From positions 434,001 to 498,000 of the forward strand of contig NZ_CM007717.1 in assembly GCF_002019855.1 (NCBI RefSeq): 64,000 nucleotides of DNA, in the 5' to 3' direction. Origin of the DNA: Streptomyces antibioticus. GTDB lineage: Bacteria > Actinomycetota > Actinomycetes > Streptomycetales > Streptomycetaceae. How positions within the stretch are numbered: the stretch's first letter is position 1; every line of letters begins with the position of its first letter. The notes beneath the pieces are model-generated. The model had not been told where the DNA came from. It did not search any database and worked only from the letters and a program-made list of their open reading frames with translations. Positions 24,871 to 32,869 of the stretch are shown here, in pieces. The translations under genes were made by a program, and so were the position numbers.

Positions 24871-25773
24871 ATGCACGTCCTTGTCACCGGTGCCACCGGA
24901 TGGATCGGCTCCGCTCTCGTCCCCCGACTCATCGCCGCAGGCCATCAAGTCACCGCAACCACACGGTCCGACACCGCCGCGGACGCGGTGCGAGCACTCG
25001 GTGCCGAGCCCGTCCGGGCAGACCTCGAGGACCCCGACTCGCTGCGCCGTGCCGCTGAGGCGAGCGGCGGGGTGATCCACCTCGCATACCGCCACGACGT
25101 TGCGTTCACCACGGACCCCGCTGGGGCGGCCGAGACGGAATACAAGGCCGTGACGGCAATGGGTGAAGCCCTGGCCGGGACCCAGCGGCCTTTCGTCATG
25201 GCCGTCGGCCTCGCAGGTCTCCCCGAGGGTGAGGTGGCAACAGAAACCGACCGAGCAGTTCCAAGCGGGCCTGCGGGCAAGCGCATCGAGGCCGTCGAGC
25301 ATGTCCTCGGTCTCGCCGAGCACGGGGTGCGGTCATCCGTTGTCCGCCTTCCCCCGACGGTCCACGGCACGGGCGATACCGGGTTCGTTCCCCAGCTCAT
25401 CAGTCTCGCCCGTCGAACCGGGCGGTCGGCCTACGTGGGCGCGGGGGACAATCGCTGGCCCGCGGTGCACCGCGATGACGCCGCGACGCTCTTCCGGCTC
25501 GCAGTCGAAGAAGCGACCGCCGGCACAGTCCTGCACGGAGTCGCCGAAGAAGGCGTGGCCTTCCGCGACATCGCCGAAGGAATCGCGACCGTCCTCGGCG
25601 TCCCTGCGAGGTCACTCGACGCAGACGCGGCATCCGACCACTTCGGCGGGTTCGTACGACTCGCCGGCGGAGACTTCCCGGCATCCAGCACGCTCACGCG
25701 TGAGCGCCTCGGCTGGGCCCCGTCCGAACCGGGCCTGCTCGCCGAGTTCGCCGCCGGCAACTACCCGTCCTGA
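24871..25773 (+). CDS. NAD-dependent epimerase/dehydratase-like protein
   Basis: 300 residues of the extended/atypical SDR family. GATGWIGS near the N-terminus is the nucleotide-binding motif, VIHLAYRHD follows the fourth strand, RLPPTVHGTGDTGFVPQLI and WPAVHRDDAATLFRLAVE are typical of SDR-a proteins. The catalytic Tyr-x3-Lys is not obvious (GPAGKRIEAVE occupies the place), so a redox-sensing or reductase role other than sugar epimerisation is possible. The start was chosen at the ATG after GAGGAAAA, not at the upstream ATG at 24823 that overlaps the previous gene. Confidence 0.83.
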   Translation: MHVLVTGATGWIGSALVPRLIAAGHQVTATTRSDTAADAVRALGAEPVRADLEDPDSLRRAAEASGGVIHLAYRHDVAFTTDPAGAAETEYKAVTAMGEALAGTQRPFVMAVGLAGLPEGEVATETDRAVPSGPAGKRIEAVEHVLGLAEHGVRSSVVRLPPTVHGTGDTGFVPQLISLARRTGRSAYVGAGDNRWPAVHRDDAATLFRLAVEEATAGTVLHGVAEEGVAFRDIAEGIATVLGVPARSLDADAASDHFGGFVRLAGGDFPASSTLTRERLGWAPSEPGLLAEFAAGNYPS

Positions 25774-25843
25774 CACCGCCGAAAGTCGCGGCTGCGCAGC
25801 CACGCCCCATGCCCACGTCTGCGTCGGCATCACCTGGGAGCAA

Positions 25844-25861
25844 AAACGGACTATCCCCCGC
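25844..25861. promoter_or_regulatory. Recurrent motif, copy 3
   Basis: AAACGGACTATCCCCCGC, 29 bases before the TetR gene at 25891, matches 17 of 18 positions of copy 1 (A to C change). The orientation is reversed relative to the gene compared with copies 1 and 2, as expected for an operator rather than a promoter. Confidence 0.5.
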
Positions 25862-25890
25862 ATGGTGGGACGACTGTTAGGATCACCGCC

Positions 25891-26505
25891 ATGAGCGGGC
25901 TACAGGTGAGCTGGGGAGCGCCGCGGCCGGAACGGGCGGACGCGGCGCGCAACCGCGCACATCTGCTGGCCACTGCTCGCGACATGCTGGCCGAGTCCGG
26001 TCCCGATCAGCTCACGATGGATGCGTTGGCCGAGCGGTCGGGCCTGGGCAAGGGCACCGTCTTCCGGCGCTTCGGCACCCGGGCGGGGATCTTCCAGGCA
26101 CTGCTCGACGAGATCGAGCGAGGCTTGCAGGAACGGGTGATGTCCGGGCCGCCGCCACTCGGTCCCGGGGCGCCGCCGGTCGAACGGCTGATCGCTTACG
26201 GCCGGGCACGGGTGCGCCTGCTGATCGAGAACACGGAGATCGCCAGATTCGCGCTCGACGGCCGGCAGCCGCTCCCGAGCAGTCCCCAGACACCGGCGTC
26301 ACAGATGCACATCCGCATGCTCCTGCGCCAGTTGAGCCTGGACGGCGCGGACCTCGACCTGCTCGCGATCCAGCTCACCGCGGCGCTCGACGGCCCGCTC
26401 CTGCTCTACCTTTCCACCGACGCACTGACCAACGCAGGCCCTCAGATCGAACAAAGCCTTGGCTCGGCCTGGCAGGACCTGATCGAACGGGTGTGCAGGC
26501 CCTGA
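25891..26505 (+). CDS. TetR-family regulator
   Basis: 204 residues. The helix-turn-helix is LTMDALAERSGLGKGTVFRRF after RAHLLATARDMLAESGPDQ. The effector domain contains VERLIAYGRARVRLLIENTE and LAIQLTAALDGPLLLY. The ATG follows AGGATC. The recurrent motif sits directly before it, which makes this the best candidate for the protein that binds all three copies, but no direct evidence for that exists in the sequence. Confidence 0.87.
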   Translation: MSGLQVSWGAPRPERADAARNRAHLLATARDMLAESGPDQLTMDALAERSGLGKGTVFRRFGTRAGIFQALLDEIERGLQERVMSGPPPLGPGAPPVERLIAYGRARVRLLIENTEIARFALDGRQPLPSSPQTPASQMHIRMLLRQLSLDGADLDLLAIQLTAALDGPLLLYLSTDALTNAGPQIEQSLGSAWQDLIERVCRP

Positions 26506-26590
26506 GAGGACGGCTCTGACAGCCTGAGCGCCGCGTTCACCGCTGGACGCAGCCGGCTCCTGTCCTTCGGTGCCGTACCGGGCCGCCCGA

Positions 26591-27190
26591 TCAGTTGCTC
26601 CCCTCGTCGCCAGTCATGGCGCGACGGACGCTCTCGCGGAGCAGTGCACGACGCCGCTCATGCACTTCGGGGGGCTCTTGCGCGGTCGCCGCGTACACGT
26701 TGCTGACCGGTGACCAGGCCATCGACATGGCGATCACCATGGCCATGACGTCGAACGGATCTCCCTGGCGTACCAGGCCGGCGGCCTGGGCCTCGGCGAT
26801 GGCGCGCAGTTTGTGATCGTCGAGGCGGTCGGGGTGGTCGACCAGATGACCGGCCGGGCGGCGCTCCAGGCGCGCCCAGGTGGCCAGTCGGATGAGGTCG
26901 GGGCGGCGGAGATATTCGTCGTAGAGGCGCACGGCCCACTCCGCGAGGTCGGTGGCGTCGATCGGGACGACGTTCACGATCCGCTCCAGCGAGCCGAAGA
27001 AGATGGTGTCGAAGAGCCCGTCCTTGCTGCCGAAGTAGGCGTAGAGCTGCGCCTTGTTGGTGCGCGCTGCGGCCACGATCCGCTCGACGCGCGCTCCGGC
27101 GATCCCGTGCTCGGCGAACTCCTGGATCGCCACATCCAGAATGCGCTGGTAGGTGGCGGCTCCGCGCGAGGTCAGGGGTTGATCGGTCAT
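26591..27190 (-). CDS. TetR-family repressor
   Basis: 199 residues. The DNA-binding domain reads QRILDVAIQEFAEHGIAGAR then AARTNKAQLYAYFGSKDGLF. The C-terminal part (WARLERRPAGHLVDHPDRLD) resembles the TetR_C_17-like effector domain. It is divergent from a zinc alcohol dehydrogenase gene, and two 20-base near-identical inverted elements lie between the starts, so it is the likely repressor of that dehydrogenase. Confidence 0.88.
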   Translation of the reverse strand: MTDQPLTSRGAATYQRILDVAIQEFAEHGIAGARVERIVAAARTNKAQLYAYFGSKDGLFDTIFFGSLERIVNVVPIDATDLAEWAVRLYDEYLRRPDLIRLATWARLERRPAGHLVDHPDRLDDHKLRAIAEAQAAGLVRQGDPFDVMAMVIAMSMAWSPVSNVYAATAQEPPEVHERRRALLRESVRRAMTGDEGSN

Positions 27191-27203
27191 GCCCTCACCC
27201 TAC

Positions 27204-27273
27204 TAAACAGAACAGTTGGTTTGCCAAGCGCGTCGGAGGTGCCTACGCTGAAACAAACAAACTGGTCTGTTTA
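27204..27273. promoter_or_regulatory. Two inverted 20-base TetR operator elements
   Basis: TAAACAGAACAGTTGGTTTG (27204-27223) and the reverse complement of 27254-27273, TAAACAGACCAGTTTGTTTG, agree at 18 of 20 positions. Each is itself a rough palindrome (AAACAGACCAGTTTGTTT type). They flank the TetR and dehydrogenase promoters respectively, 30 bases apart. Confidence 0.7.
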
Positions 27274-27286
27274 AAGGGGAAGCGGC

Positions 27287-28330
27287 ATGAGGAACACAGT
27301 TGGCTGGCAGGTGGAAGGTCCGTCGGCGGCACTTCGACGGGCACCGTTGAAACGGCGCGACCTGCGGCCCGACGACCTCGCGGTCCGGGTGGACTATTGC
27401 GGCGTGTGCAGCACGGATCTGCACGCCGTCAGCGCGCGCGACGGCAAACGCGGTGAGCCCCTGGTGCCGGGGCACGAGTTCACCGGCGTGGTGACCGAGA
27501 TCGGACCCGCGGTCACCCGCTTCGCCGTCGGCGACCCGGTCGCGGTGGGCAACATCGTCGACTCGTGCGGCGAGTGCGCCATGTGCCGGGCCGGCCAGGA
27601 GAACTTCTGCCACGCCTTCCCGACCCTGACCTACGACGGCACCGACCGGCATGACGGATCGAACACCCTGGGGGGCTACTCCCGCGAGTACGTCGTCCGC
27701 GACCGTTTCGCCTACCCCCTCCCCGCGGAGCTGGATCCGGCTGCCGCCGCTCCTCTGCTCTGCGCCGGGATCACCGTCTGGGAACCGCTCCAGGCACTCG
27801 GCGTGGGGGCGGGAAGCCGCGTCGCCGTGGCGGGACTGGGCGGCCTGGGCCACCTCGCGGTCAAGATCGCCGTAGCGCTCGGCGCCGAGACCTCGGTGAT
27901 CAGTCGCTCACCGGACAAGGCCGACGACGCCCGTCGCCTCGGCGCTCGGAGCCTCATCGTCTCCACGGACCCGGAGCAGATGGCTGACGCCCGCGACCGG
28001 TTCGACGTCGTCATCGACACCATTTCCGCCCCTCACGACCTCGGCCCGTACCTCCGCCTGGTCGCCATGGACGGAACGCTCAGCCACGTCGGGTACCTCG
28101 GCCCCGTCACCGTGGAAACGACCGACCTGCTCGTGGGACGCAAGAAGCTCAGCTCCGCCGGCAGCGGCGGCAGGCCGGCTACCGCGGCCATGCTGGACTT
28201 CTGCGCCGAGCACGGCATCACCGCCGACATCGAACTGCTTCCCTCGGCACGAGTGAACGAGGCCCTCGACCGCCTCCGGCGTAACGACGTCCGCTACCGC
28301 TTCGTACTCGACATGTCCGACCTGGACTGA
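27287..28330 (+). CDS. Zinc-dependent alcohol dehydrogenase, YahK/CAD type
   Basis: 347 residues. Catalytic zinc ligands are visible as C41 in GVCSTDLH and H63-E64 in PGHEFTGVV; the structural zinc cysteines are C94, C97, C100 and C108. The Rossmann motif GLGGLGHLAVKIA follows. The pattern TYDGTDRHDGSNTLGGYSRE is that of the aldehyde-reducing YahK/cinnamyl-alcohol dehydrogenase group, usually NADP-dependent. The ATG follows AAAGGGGAA. Control by the divergent TetR repressor is likely; an aldehyde would be the natural inducer. Confidence 0.92.
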   Translation: MRNTVGWQVEGPSAALRRAPLKRRDLRPDDLAVRVDYCGVCSTDLHAVSARDGKRGEPLVPGHEFTGVVTEIGPAVTRFAVGDPVAVGNIVDSCGECAMCRAGQENFCHAFPTLTYDGTDRHDGSNTLGGYSREYVVRDRFAYPLPAELDPAAAAPLLCAGITVWEPLQALGVGAGSRVAVAGLGGLGHLAVKIAVALGAETSVISRSPDKADDARRLGARSLIVSTDPEQMADARDRFDVVIDTISAPHDLGPYLRLVAMDGTLSHVGYLGPVTVETTDLLVGRKKLSSAGSGGRPATAAMLDFCAEHGITADIELLPSARVNEALDRLRRNDVRYRFVLDMSDLD

Positions 28331-28369
28331 ACGGCCTTTCCACGAGCCGGCATGGTGGCCGCACGCATA

Positions 28370-28392
28370 GGCGACACCCGAACTATGTCGCC
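28370..28392. promoter_or_regulatory. GGCGACA inverted repeat before the MHS transporter gene
   Basis: GGCGACA (28370-28376) and TGTCGCC (28386-28392) form a 7-base inverted repeat with a 9-base spacer, and GGCGACAC recurs at 28433-28440. They could be binding sites for the PucR-type regulator or, less likely, a terminator of the preceding dehydrogenase gene. Confidence 0.35.
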
Positions 28393-28475
28393 CTGCCACA
28401 TGTGCGCCTGACCTGCGGATTTCTACGGTGTGGCGACACGTAAACGTCCCCGTCACACCCCAGGAAGTGGTGCCG

Positions 28476-29852
28476 ATGTCGTCGCCCGCAACCGCTCCAC
28501 CGGCCCCGAACAACCTCAAGCGCATCGTCGCCGCCAGCCTCATCGGCACGACCATCGAGTGGTACGACTTCTTCCTCTACGGTTCCGCCGCCGCGCTCGT
28601 CTTCAACAAGCTGTTCTTTCCCGACTCGGACCCGCTGGTCGGGACACTGCTGTCGTTCCTCACGTATGCCGTGGGATTCGCGGCGCGGCCGCTGGGCGCG
28701 CTGGTGTTCGGGCACTACGGCGACCGGCTCGGCCGGAAGAAGCTGCTGGTGCTGAGTCTGCTGCTGATGGGCGGGGCGACCTTCGCGATCGGGCTGCTGC
28801 CGACGCACGCCAGCATCGGGGCGGCCGCGCCCGTGCTGCTGACGGTGCTGCGTCTGGTGCAGGGCTTCGCGCTCGGCGGCGAGTGGGGCGGGGCCGTGCT
28901 CCTGGTCTCCGAGCACGGGGACGCCGAACGGCGCGGGTTCTGGGCCTCGTGGCCGCAGACCGGGGCGCCCGCGGGGCAGTTGCTGGCGACCGGTGTGCTG
29001 TCCCTGCTGACCGCCGTGCTGTCGGACGCGGCGTTCGGCTCCTGGGGCTGGCGGATCCCGTTCCTGCTCTCCGGCGTCCTGGTGATCGTCGGCCTGTGGA
29101 TCCGGCTGTCCGTGGACGAGTCGCCCGTGTTCCAGCAGGCGCGGGAACGGGCCGAGGCCCGCAAGGAGGACGACGAGCGGCTGCCGCTGGTGGCCGTGCT
29201 CCGGCACCACTGGCGGGACGTGCTGGTGGCGATGGGGGCGCGCATGGCGGAGAACATCTCCTACTACGTGATCACCGCGTTCATCCTGGTCTACGCGACC
29301 GTCTCGGCCGGCGTCTCCAAGCAGACCGCGCTCAACGCCGTGCTCATCGGCTCGGCGGTGCACTTCGCCGTGATCCCGGCCTGGGGCGCGCTGTCCGACC
29401 GGATCGGCCGCCGCCCCGTCTATCTGCTGGGCGCGGTCGGCATCGGGCTGTGGATGTTCCCGTTCTTCTCGCTCGTGGACACCGGCCGCTTCGGCAGTCT
29501 CGTCCTCGCCGTGACCGTCGGACTGGTGCTGCACGGGGCGATGTACGCGCCGCAGGCCGCCTTCTTCTCCGAGATGTTCGCCACCCGGATGCGGTACTCG
29601 GGCGCGTCCATCGGCGCCCAGTTCGCCTCGGTCGCGGCGGGCGCCCCGGCGCCGCTGATCGCCACGGCGCTCCTCGCCGACTACGGCAGCTCGACGCCGA
29701 TCGCGCTGTACGTGATCGCCGCGGTGCTGGTGACCGTCGTCGCGGTGGGCGTCGCCCAGGAGACCCGGCACCGTGATCTGGCCGACGTGGCTCCCGCCCC
29801 GGAGGCCGGCCCCGCGCCGGAGGCGGAGGCGGCGGACGCCCGGACCGTCTGA
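28476..29852 (+). CDS. MHS-family (metabolite:proton symporter) transporter
   Basis: 458 residues with 12 predicted membrane segments. The N-terminal GTTIEWYDFFLYG (24-36) and RPLGALVFGHYGDRLGRKK with the loop 2-3 motif are hallmarks of the ProP/ShiA/KgtP group of the major facilitator superfamily; LRLVQGFALGGEWGGAVLL is the third conserved block. The cytoplasmic C-terminus is Ala/Pro/Glu-rich. The ATG follows AGGAAG at 7 bases. With the convergent PucR regulator and the beta-hydroxybutyrate-dehydrogenase-like gene it forms a typical Streptomyces cluster, so a hydroxy or keto acid is the likely substrate. Confidence 0.93.
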   Translation: MSSPATAPPAPNNLKRIVAASLIGTTIEWYDFFLYGSAAALVFNKLFFPDSDPLVGTLLSFLTYAVGFAARPLGALVFGHYGDRLGRKKLLVLSLLLMGGATFAIGLLPTHASIGAAAPVLLTVLRLVQGFALGGEWGGAVLLVSEHGDAERRGFWASWPQTGAPAGQLLATGVLSLLTAVLSDAAFGSWGWRIPFLLSGVLVIVGLWIRLSVDESPVFQQARERAEARKEDDERLPLVAVLRHHWRDVLVAMGARMAENISYYVITAFILVYATVSAGVSKQTALNAVLIGSAVHFAVIPAWGALSDRIGRRPVYLLGAVGIGLWMFPFFSLVDTGRFGSLVLAVTVGLVLHGAMYAPQAAFFSEMFATRMRYSGASIGAQFASVAAGAPAPLIATALLADYGSSTPIALYVIAAVLVTVVAVGVAQETRHRDLADVAPAPEAGPAPEAEAADARTV

Positions 29853-29864
29853 GCCCTCTCCGAC

Positions 29865-29905
29865 CGCTGATCCCCGTGCGCTCCGCTCGCGTACGGGGAT
29901 CAGCG
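29865..29905. terminator. Bidirectional terminator between transporter and regulator
   Basis: A 13-base perfect stem (CGCTGATCCCCGT / ACGGGGATCAGCG) with a 15-base loop lies 12 bases after the transporter stop and overlaps the stop codon of the convergent regulator gene. Confidence 0.7.
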
Positions 29906-31915
29906 CTGTGCGGGCAGTGCCAACAGACGCAGGCGCAGGGCGAGTTGTATCTCCAGCACGCGGTCCGGGGTGTTCCAGTCGTCGCCGAGGAGACGGGCGA
30001 CGCGGTCCAGGCGCTGGGCCACCGTGTTGACGTGCACGTGGAGCGCGTCCTTGGTGCGGACGGGGCTCATCCCGCAGGCGAAGTACGCGTCGAGGGTGCG
30101 CAGCAGCTCCGTTCCGCGCCGTTCGTCGTAGGCGACGACCCGGCCGATGGTGCGGTCGACGAAGCCGGTCACGTCCCGTTCGCCGGCCAGCAGGAGTCCC
30201 AGGAACCCGAAGTCCTCGGCGGCCGCCCCGTCCCCGGAGCGGGCCAGCAGCCGCAGCGCGTCGAGGCAGCGGCGGGCCTCGTCGTAGGCGGCGACGACCG
30301 CCTGCCGGTCGGCCGCGAGACCGCGCACCGGGGCGGAGGCGCCGACGGTGACCGCCTCGTGGACGGCGGTGCCCAGGTGCCGGGCGGTGCGGCGGGCCAC
30401 GTCCCCGGCGGTCGTGCCGGGTTCCAGGGGCAGCAGCAGGACCGTGCCGCCGTCGCGGGCCGCGGCCAGGCCGTGCCGGGTGGCGGCGAGGTGGGAGGCC
30501 GCGGACCACAGCCGGGTGCGGGCAGCCGCCTCCTGGTCGGCGTCGGCGGCGATGCCGTCGAGCCGGGCCGCGAGCACGACATGGGTGGCGTCCAGGTCGG
30601 CGCGCAGCCGCGCGGCCCGCTCGCGCAGCAGGCGTGGGTCGCGGTCGCGGGCGTCGAGCAGGTCGTCCAGGAGTTCGCCGCGCACCCGCTGTTCGGCCTC
30701 GACGGCGGAGCGCCGGGCCAGGAGCAGCAGGGAGGTCACCATGGCGGCCCGCTCCAGGGTGCGCTGGTCGACGGGGTCGAGGCCGGGGTGGCCGTGCAGG
30801 ACGAGCGCGCCGAGCAGTTCGTCGCCGGCGGCCACCGCGGCGATCCAGTCGTCCCGGTGCCGTACGGCGTGGCCCTCGGCGCGGGAGGCGGCGACCGCCG
30901 CGGGGGCGGCCGTCTCGGTGAACTCCACCGTTCCGTCGAGGACTTCGGAGACGGCGGCGGCCACGTCGTGCACGCCGCCGCCGCGCAGGACCAGTTCGGC
31001 CAGCCGGTCGTGGACGTCGGAGGCGCGCTCGATGACACCGCTGCGGTCCCGGATGATCTCGTTGGCGCGCTCCAGGCCCGCCAGGGCCGAGCGGGTCTCG
31101 GTGAGCAGATTGGCGGTGTCGATGGCGGCGGCGGCCAGCGCGGCGAAGGAGCCGAGCAGGGCGATCTGCTCCCGTTCGAAGACCCGGGCGCGGCGGTCGG
31201 CGGCGAACAGCACGCCGATGACGTTCATCCCGAGGGTCAGGGGGACGCCGAGGATCGCGACCAGGCCCTCGTCGCGTACGCCCGCGTCGATGGTCGCGGT
31301 GTGCCGGAAGCGTTCGTCGCGGAAGTAGTCGTCGGTGACGTACGGGCGGGCCGTCTGGGCGACGAGACCGCCGAGGCCCTCGCCCATGCCCAGGCGGAGC
31401 TGCTGGAAGCGGGCGGCGACCGAGCCCTCGGTGACCCGCATGTAGGTGTCTCCACGGTCCGGGTCGTGCAGGCTCAGATAGGCGATGTCGGTGCCGAGCA
31501 GCGAGCGGGCCCGCTGCACGATGGCCCGCAGCACGGCGTCCAGGTCCCGCAGGCCGGCCAGGTCGTGGGCCGTCTCGAACAGCGCCGACAGCTCGGCCTC
31601 CCGGCGCCGGCGGCCCTCCAGCTCGGCCCGCACCCGCAGCGCGGCGAGCTTGGCCCGCTCCAGGGCCGCGATCCGCCCGGCGGGCCTGCCCTCGGCGCGG
31701 GCCGCGAGCACGGGCCCCTCGTACGCCTCGGCCGGAGCACCCCGGGCGAGCAGCTCCAGGAACGGCGCGTCCAGGTCGTCGTGACCGGTGCCGTCGTGGC
31801 CGGTGTCGACGTGGCTCGTGCCGTCGTGGCTCGTGACGTCGTGCCCCATGTCGCCGTGGCGCGGGTCGTCGTGGCCGGGCGGCCGGTGGCCGGGGCGGTC
31901 GTGGTGGCGGGACAT
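29900..31915 (-). CDS. GAF-domain PucR-type transcriptional regulator
   Basis: 671 residues. A His/Asp/Gly-rich tract (residues 2-43) precedes a region with coiled-coil character, a GAF domain (about 100-260, DLAGLRDLDAVLRAIVQRAR and GEGLGGLVAQTARPYVTDDY), a long linker, a GGDEF-like CdaR middle part, and the C-terminal PucR helix-turn-helix (KDALHVHVNTVAQRLDRVAR). Such proteins activate catabolic genes in response to a small acid. The start was taken at the ATG 31915 after GAGGA; an ATG at 31933 is an alternative. Divergent or neighbouring targets are the MHS transporter and the dehydrogenase. Confidence 0.9.
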   Translation of the reverse strand: MSRHHDRPGHRPPGHDDPRHGDMGHDVTSHDGTSHVDTGHDGTGHDDLDAPFLELLARGAPAEAYEGPVLAARAEGRPAGRIAALERAKLAALRVRAELEGRRRREAELSALFETAHDLAGLRDLDAVLRAIVQRARSLLGTDIAYLSLHDPDRGDTYMRVTEGSVAARFQQLRLGMGEGLGGLVAQTARPYVTDDYFRDERFRHTATIDAGVRDEGLVAILGVPLTLGMNVIGVLFAADRRARVFEREQIALLGSFAALAAAAIDTANLLTETRSALAGLERANEIIRDRSGVIERASDVHDRLAELVLRGGGVHDVAAAVSEVLDGTVEFTETAAPAAVAASRAEGHAVRHRDDWIAAVAAGDELLGALVLHGHPGLDPVDQRTLERAAMVTSLLLLARRSAVEAEQRVRGELLDDLLDARDRDPRLLRERAARLRADLDATHVVLAARLDGIAADADQEAAARTRLWSAASHLAATRHGLAAARDGGTVLLLPLEPGTTAGDVARRTARHLGTAVHEAVTVGASAPVRGLAADRQAVVAAYDEARRCLDALRLLARSGDGAAAEDFGFLGLLLAGERDVTGFVDRTIGRVVAYDERRGTELLRTLDAYFACGMSPVRTKDALHVHVNTVAQRLDRVARLLGDDWNTPDRVLEIQLALRLRLLALPAQR

Positions 31916-32012
31916 GGTCACAGGATTCCTCATGCCCGGACGGCACCGGCCTCCAGCCTGCCGTCCGGTCGTCCGGTTCGTCGGGTCCATCCGGTCCGTC
32001 GGGTCCGTCCGG

Positions 32013-32822
32013 TCAGTGCGCGGTCCAGCCTCCGTCCAGGACCAGCGAGGTGCCGGTCACGAAGGACGCGTGCGGGCCGCACAGGTAGGCGACGGCCTCG
32101 GCGACCTCCTCGGGCTCGATGAGCCGCCGCACCGCGCTGTCCCGCAGCAGCACCTCGGTCAGGACGCGGTCCTCCGGAACGCCGTGGGTGCGGGCCTGGT
32201 CGGCGAGCTGCCGCTCGACCAGGGGGGTGCGGACGTAGGCGGGGTTGACGCAGTTCGAGGTCACGCCGCGGGCGGCGCCTTCGAGGGCGGCCGTCTTGGA
32301 CAGCCCTTCCAGTCCGTGCTTGGCGGCCACATAGGCCGACTTGTAGGCGGAGGCGCGCAGCCCGTGGACGGAGGAGATGTTGACGATCCGGCCCCAGCCC
32401 TGCCCGTACATATGGGGAAGGGCGCCGCGGATGAGCCGGAAGGGCGCCTCCAGCATCACGGTGAGGACCGTGTGGAAGACGTCCGGGGGGAAGTCCTCCA
32501 GCGGGCTGACCAGTTGGAGCCCGGCGTTGTTGACCAGCACGTCCGTGCCCGCGGCGGCGGCTTCGGCGGCGTCCAGGTCGGTGAGGTCCAGGACGTGCGG
32601 TTCGACGGTGCCGGGCAGCCCGGCCGTGCTCTCGACGAGCCCTTCGAGACCGGCCGCGTCCCGGTCGACCGCCCGCACCTTCGCCCCCGCCGCCGCCAGC
32701 CGCAGCGCGCAGGCACGGCCGATGCCGCCGGCGGCGCCGGTGACGAGGGCGGTACGGCCGTCGAGGTCCAGGACGGCGGCGGGGGCGGGTGCAGGGGCGG
32801 AGGCGGCGAGGGGCTCGGTCAT
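32013..32822 (-). CDS. 3-hydroxybutyrate dehydrogenase-like SDR
   Basis: 269 residues. TGAAGGIGRA is the cofactor motif, with an Asp at the end of strand two (AVDRD) indicating NAD. NNAGLQLVSPLEDFP, NISSVHGLRASAYKSAYVAAKHG (Ser, Tyr and Lys of the active site) and NCVNPAYVRTPLVERQ match the (R)-3-hydroxybutyrate dehydrogenases, which make acetoacetate. It lies upstream of the PucR gene on the same strand, and this pairing with an MHS transporter suggests uptake and oxidation of 3-hydroxybutyrate or a similar acid. The ribosome site (GGCGGC) is weak. Confidence 0.88.
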   Translation of the reverse strand: MTEPLAASAPAPAPAAVLDLDGRTALVTGAAGGIGRACALRLAAAGAKVRAVDRDAAGLEGLVESTAGLPGTVEPHVLDLTDLDAAEAAAAGTDVLVNNAGLQLVSPLEDFPPDVFHTVLTVMLEAPFRLIRGALPHMYGQGWGRIVNISSVHGLRASAYKSAYVAAKHGLEGLSKTAALEGAARGVTSNCVNPAYVRTPLVERQLADQARTHGVPEDRVLTEVLLRDSAVRRLIEPEEVAEAVAYLCGPHASFVTGTSLVLDGGWTAH

Positions 32823-32869
32823 GCCGCCGACTCTAGGCAGCACACCCCCACCACCCCATGTGGCCGCCG

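Noticed and set aside
28383..31946. Very long Arg/Pro/His-rich open frame (1187 codons) on the minus strand
   Set aside because: It is the antisense or alternate frame of the MHS transporter and the PucR gene; Arg/Pro/His composition without domains is typical of shadow frames in high-GC DNA.
29876..32122. Long Gly/Val/Gln-rich frame on the plus strand (748 codons)
   Set aside because: Complement of the PucR-type gene, which has real GAF and HTH motifs and a ribosome site.
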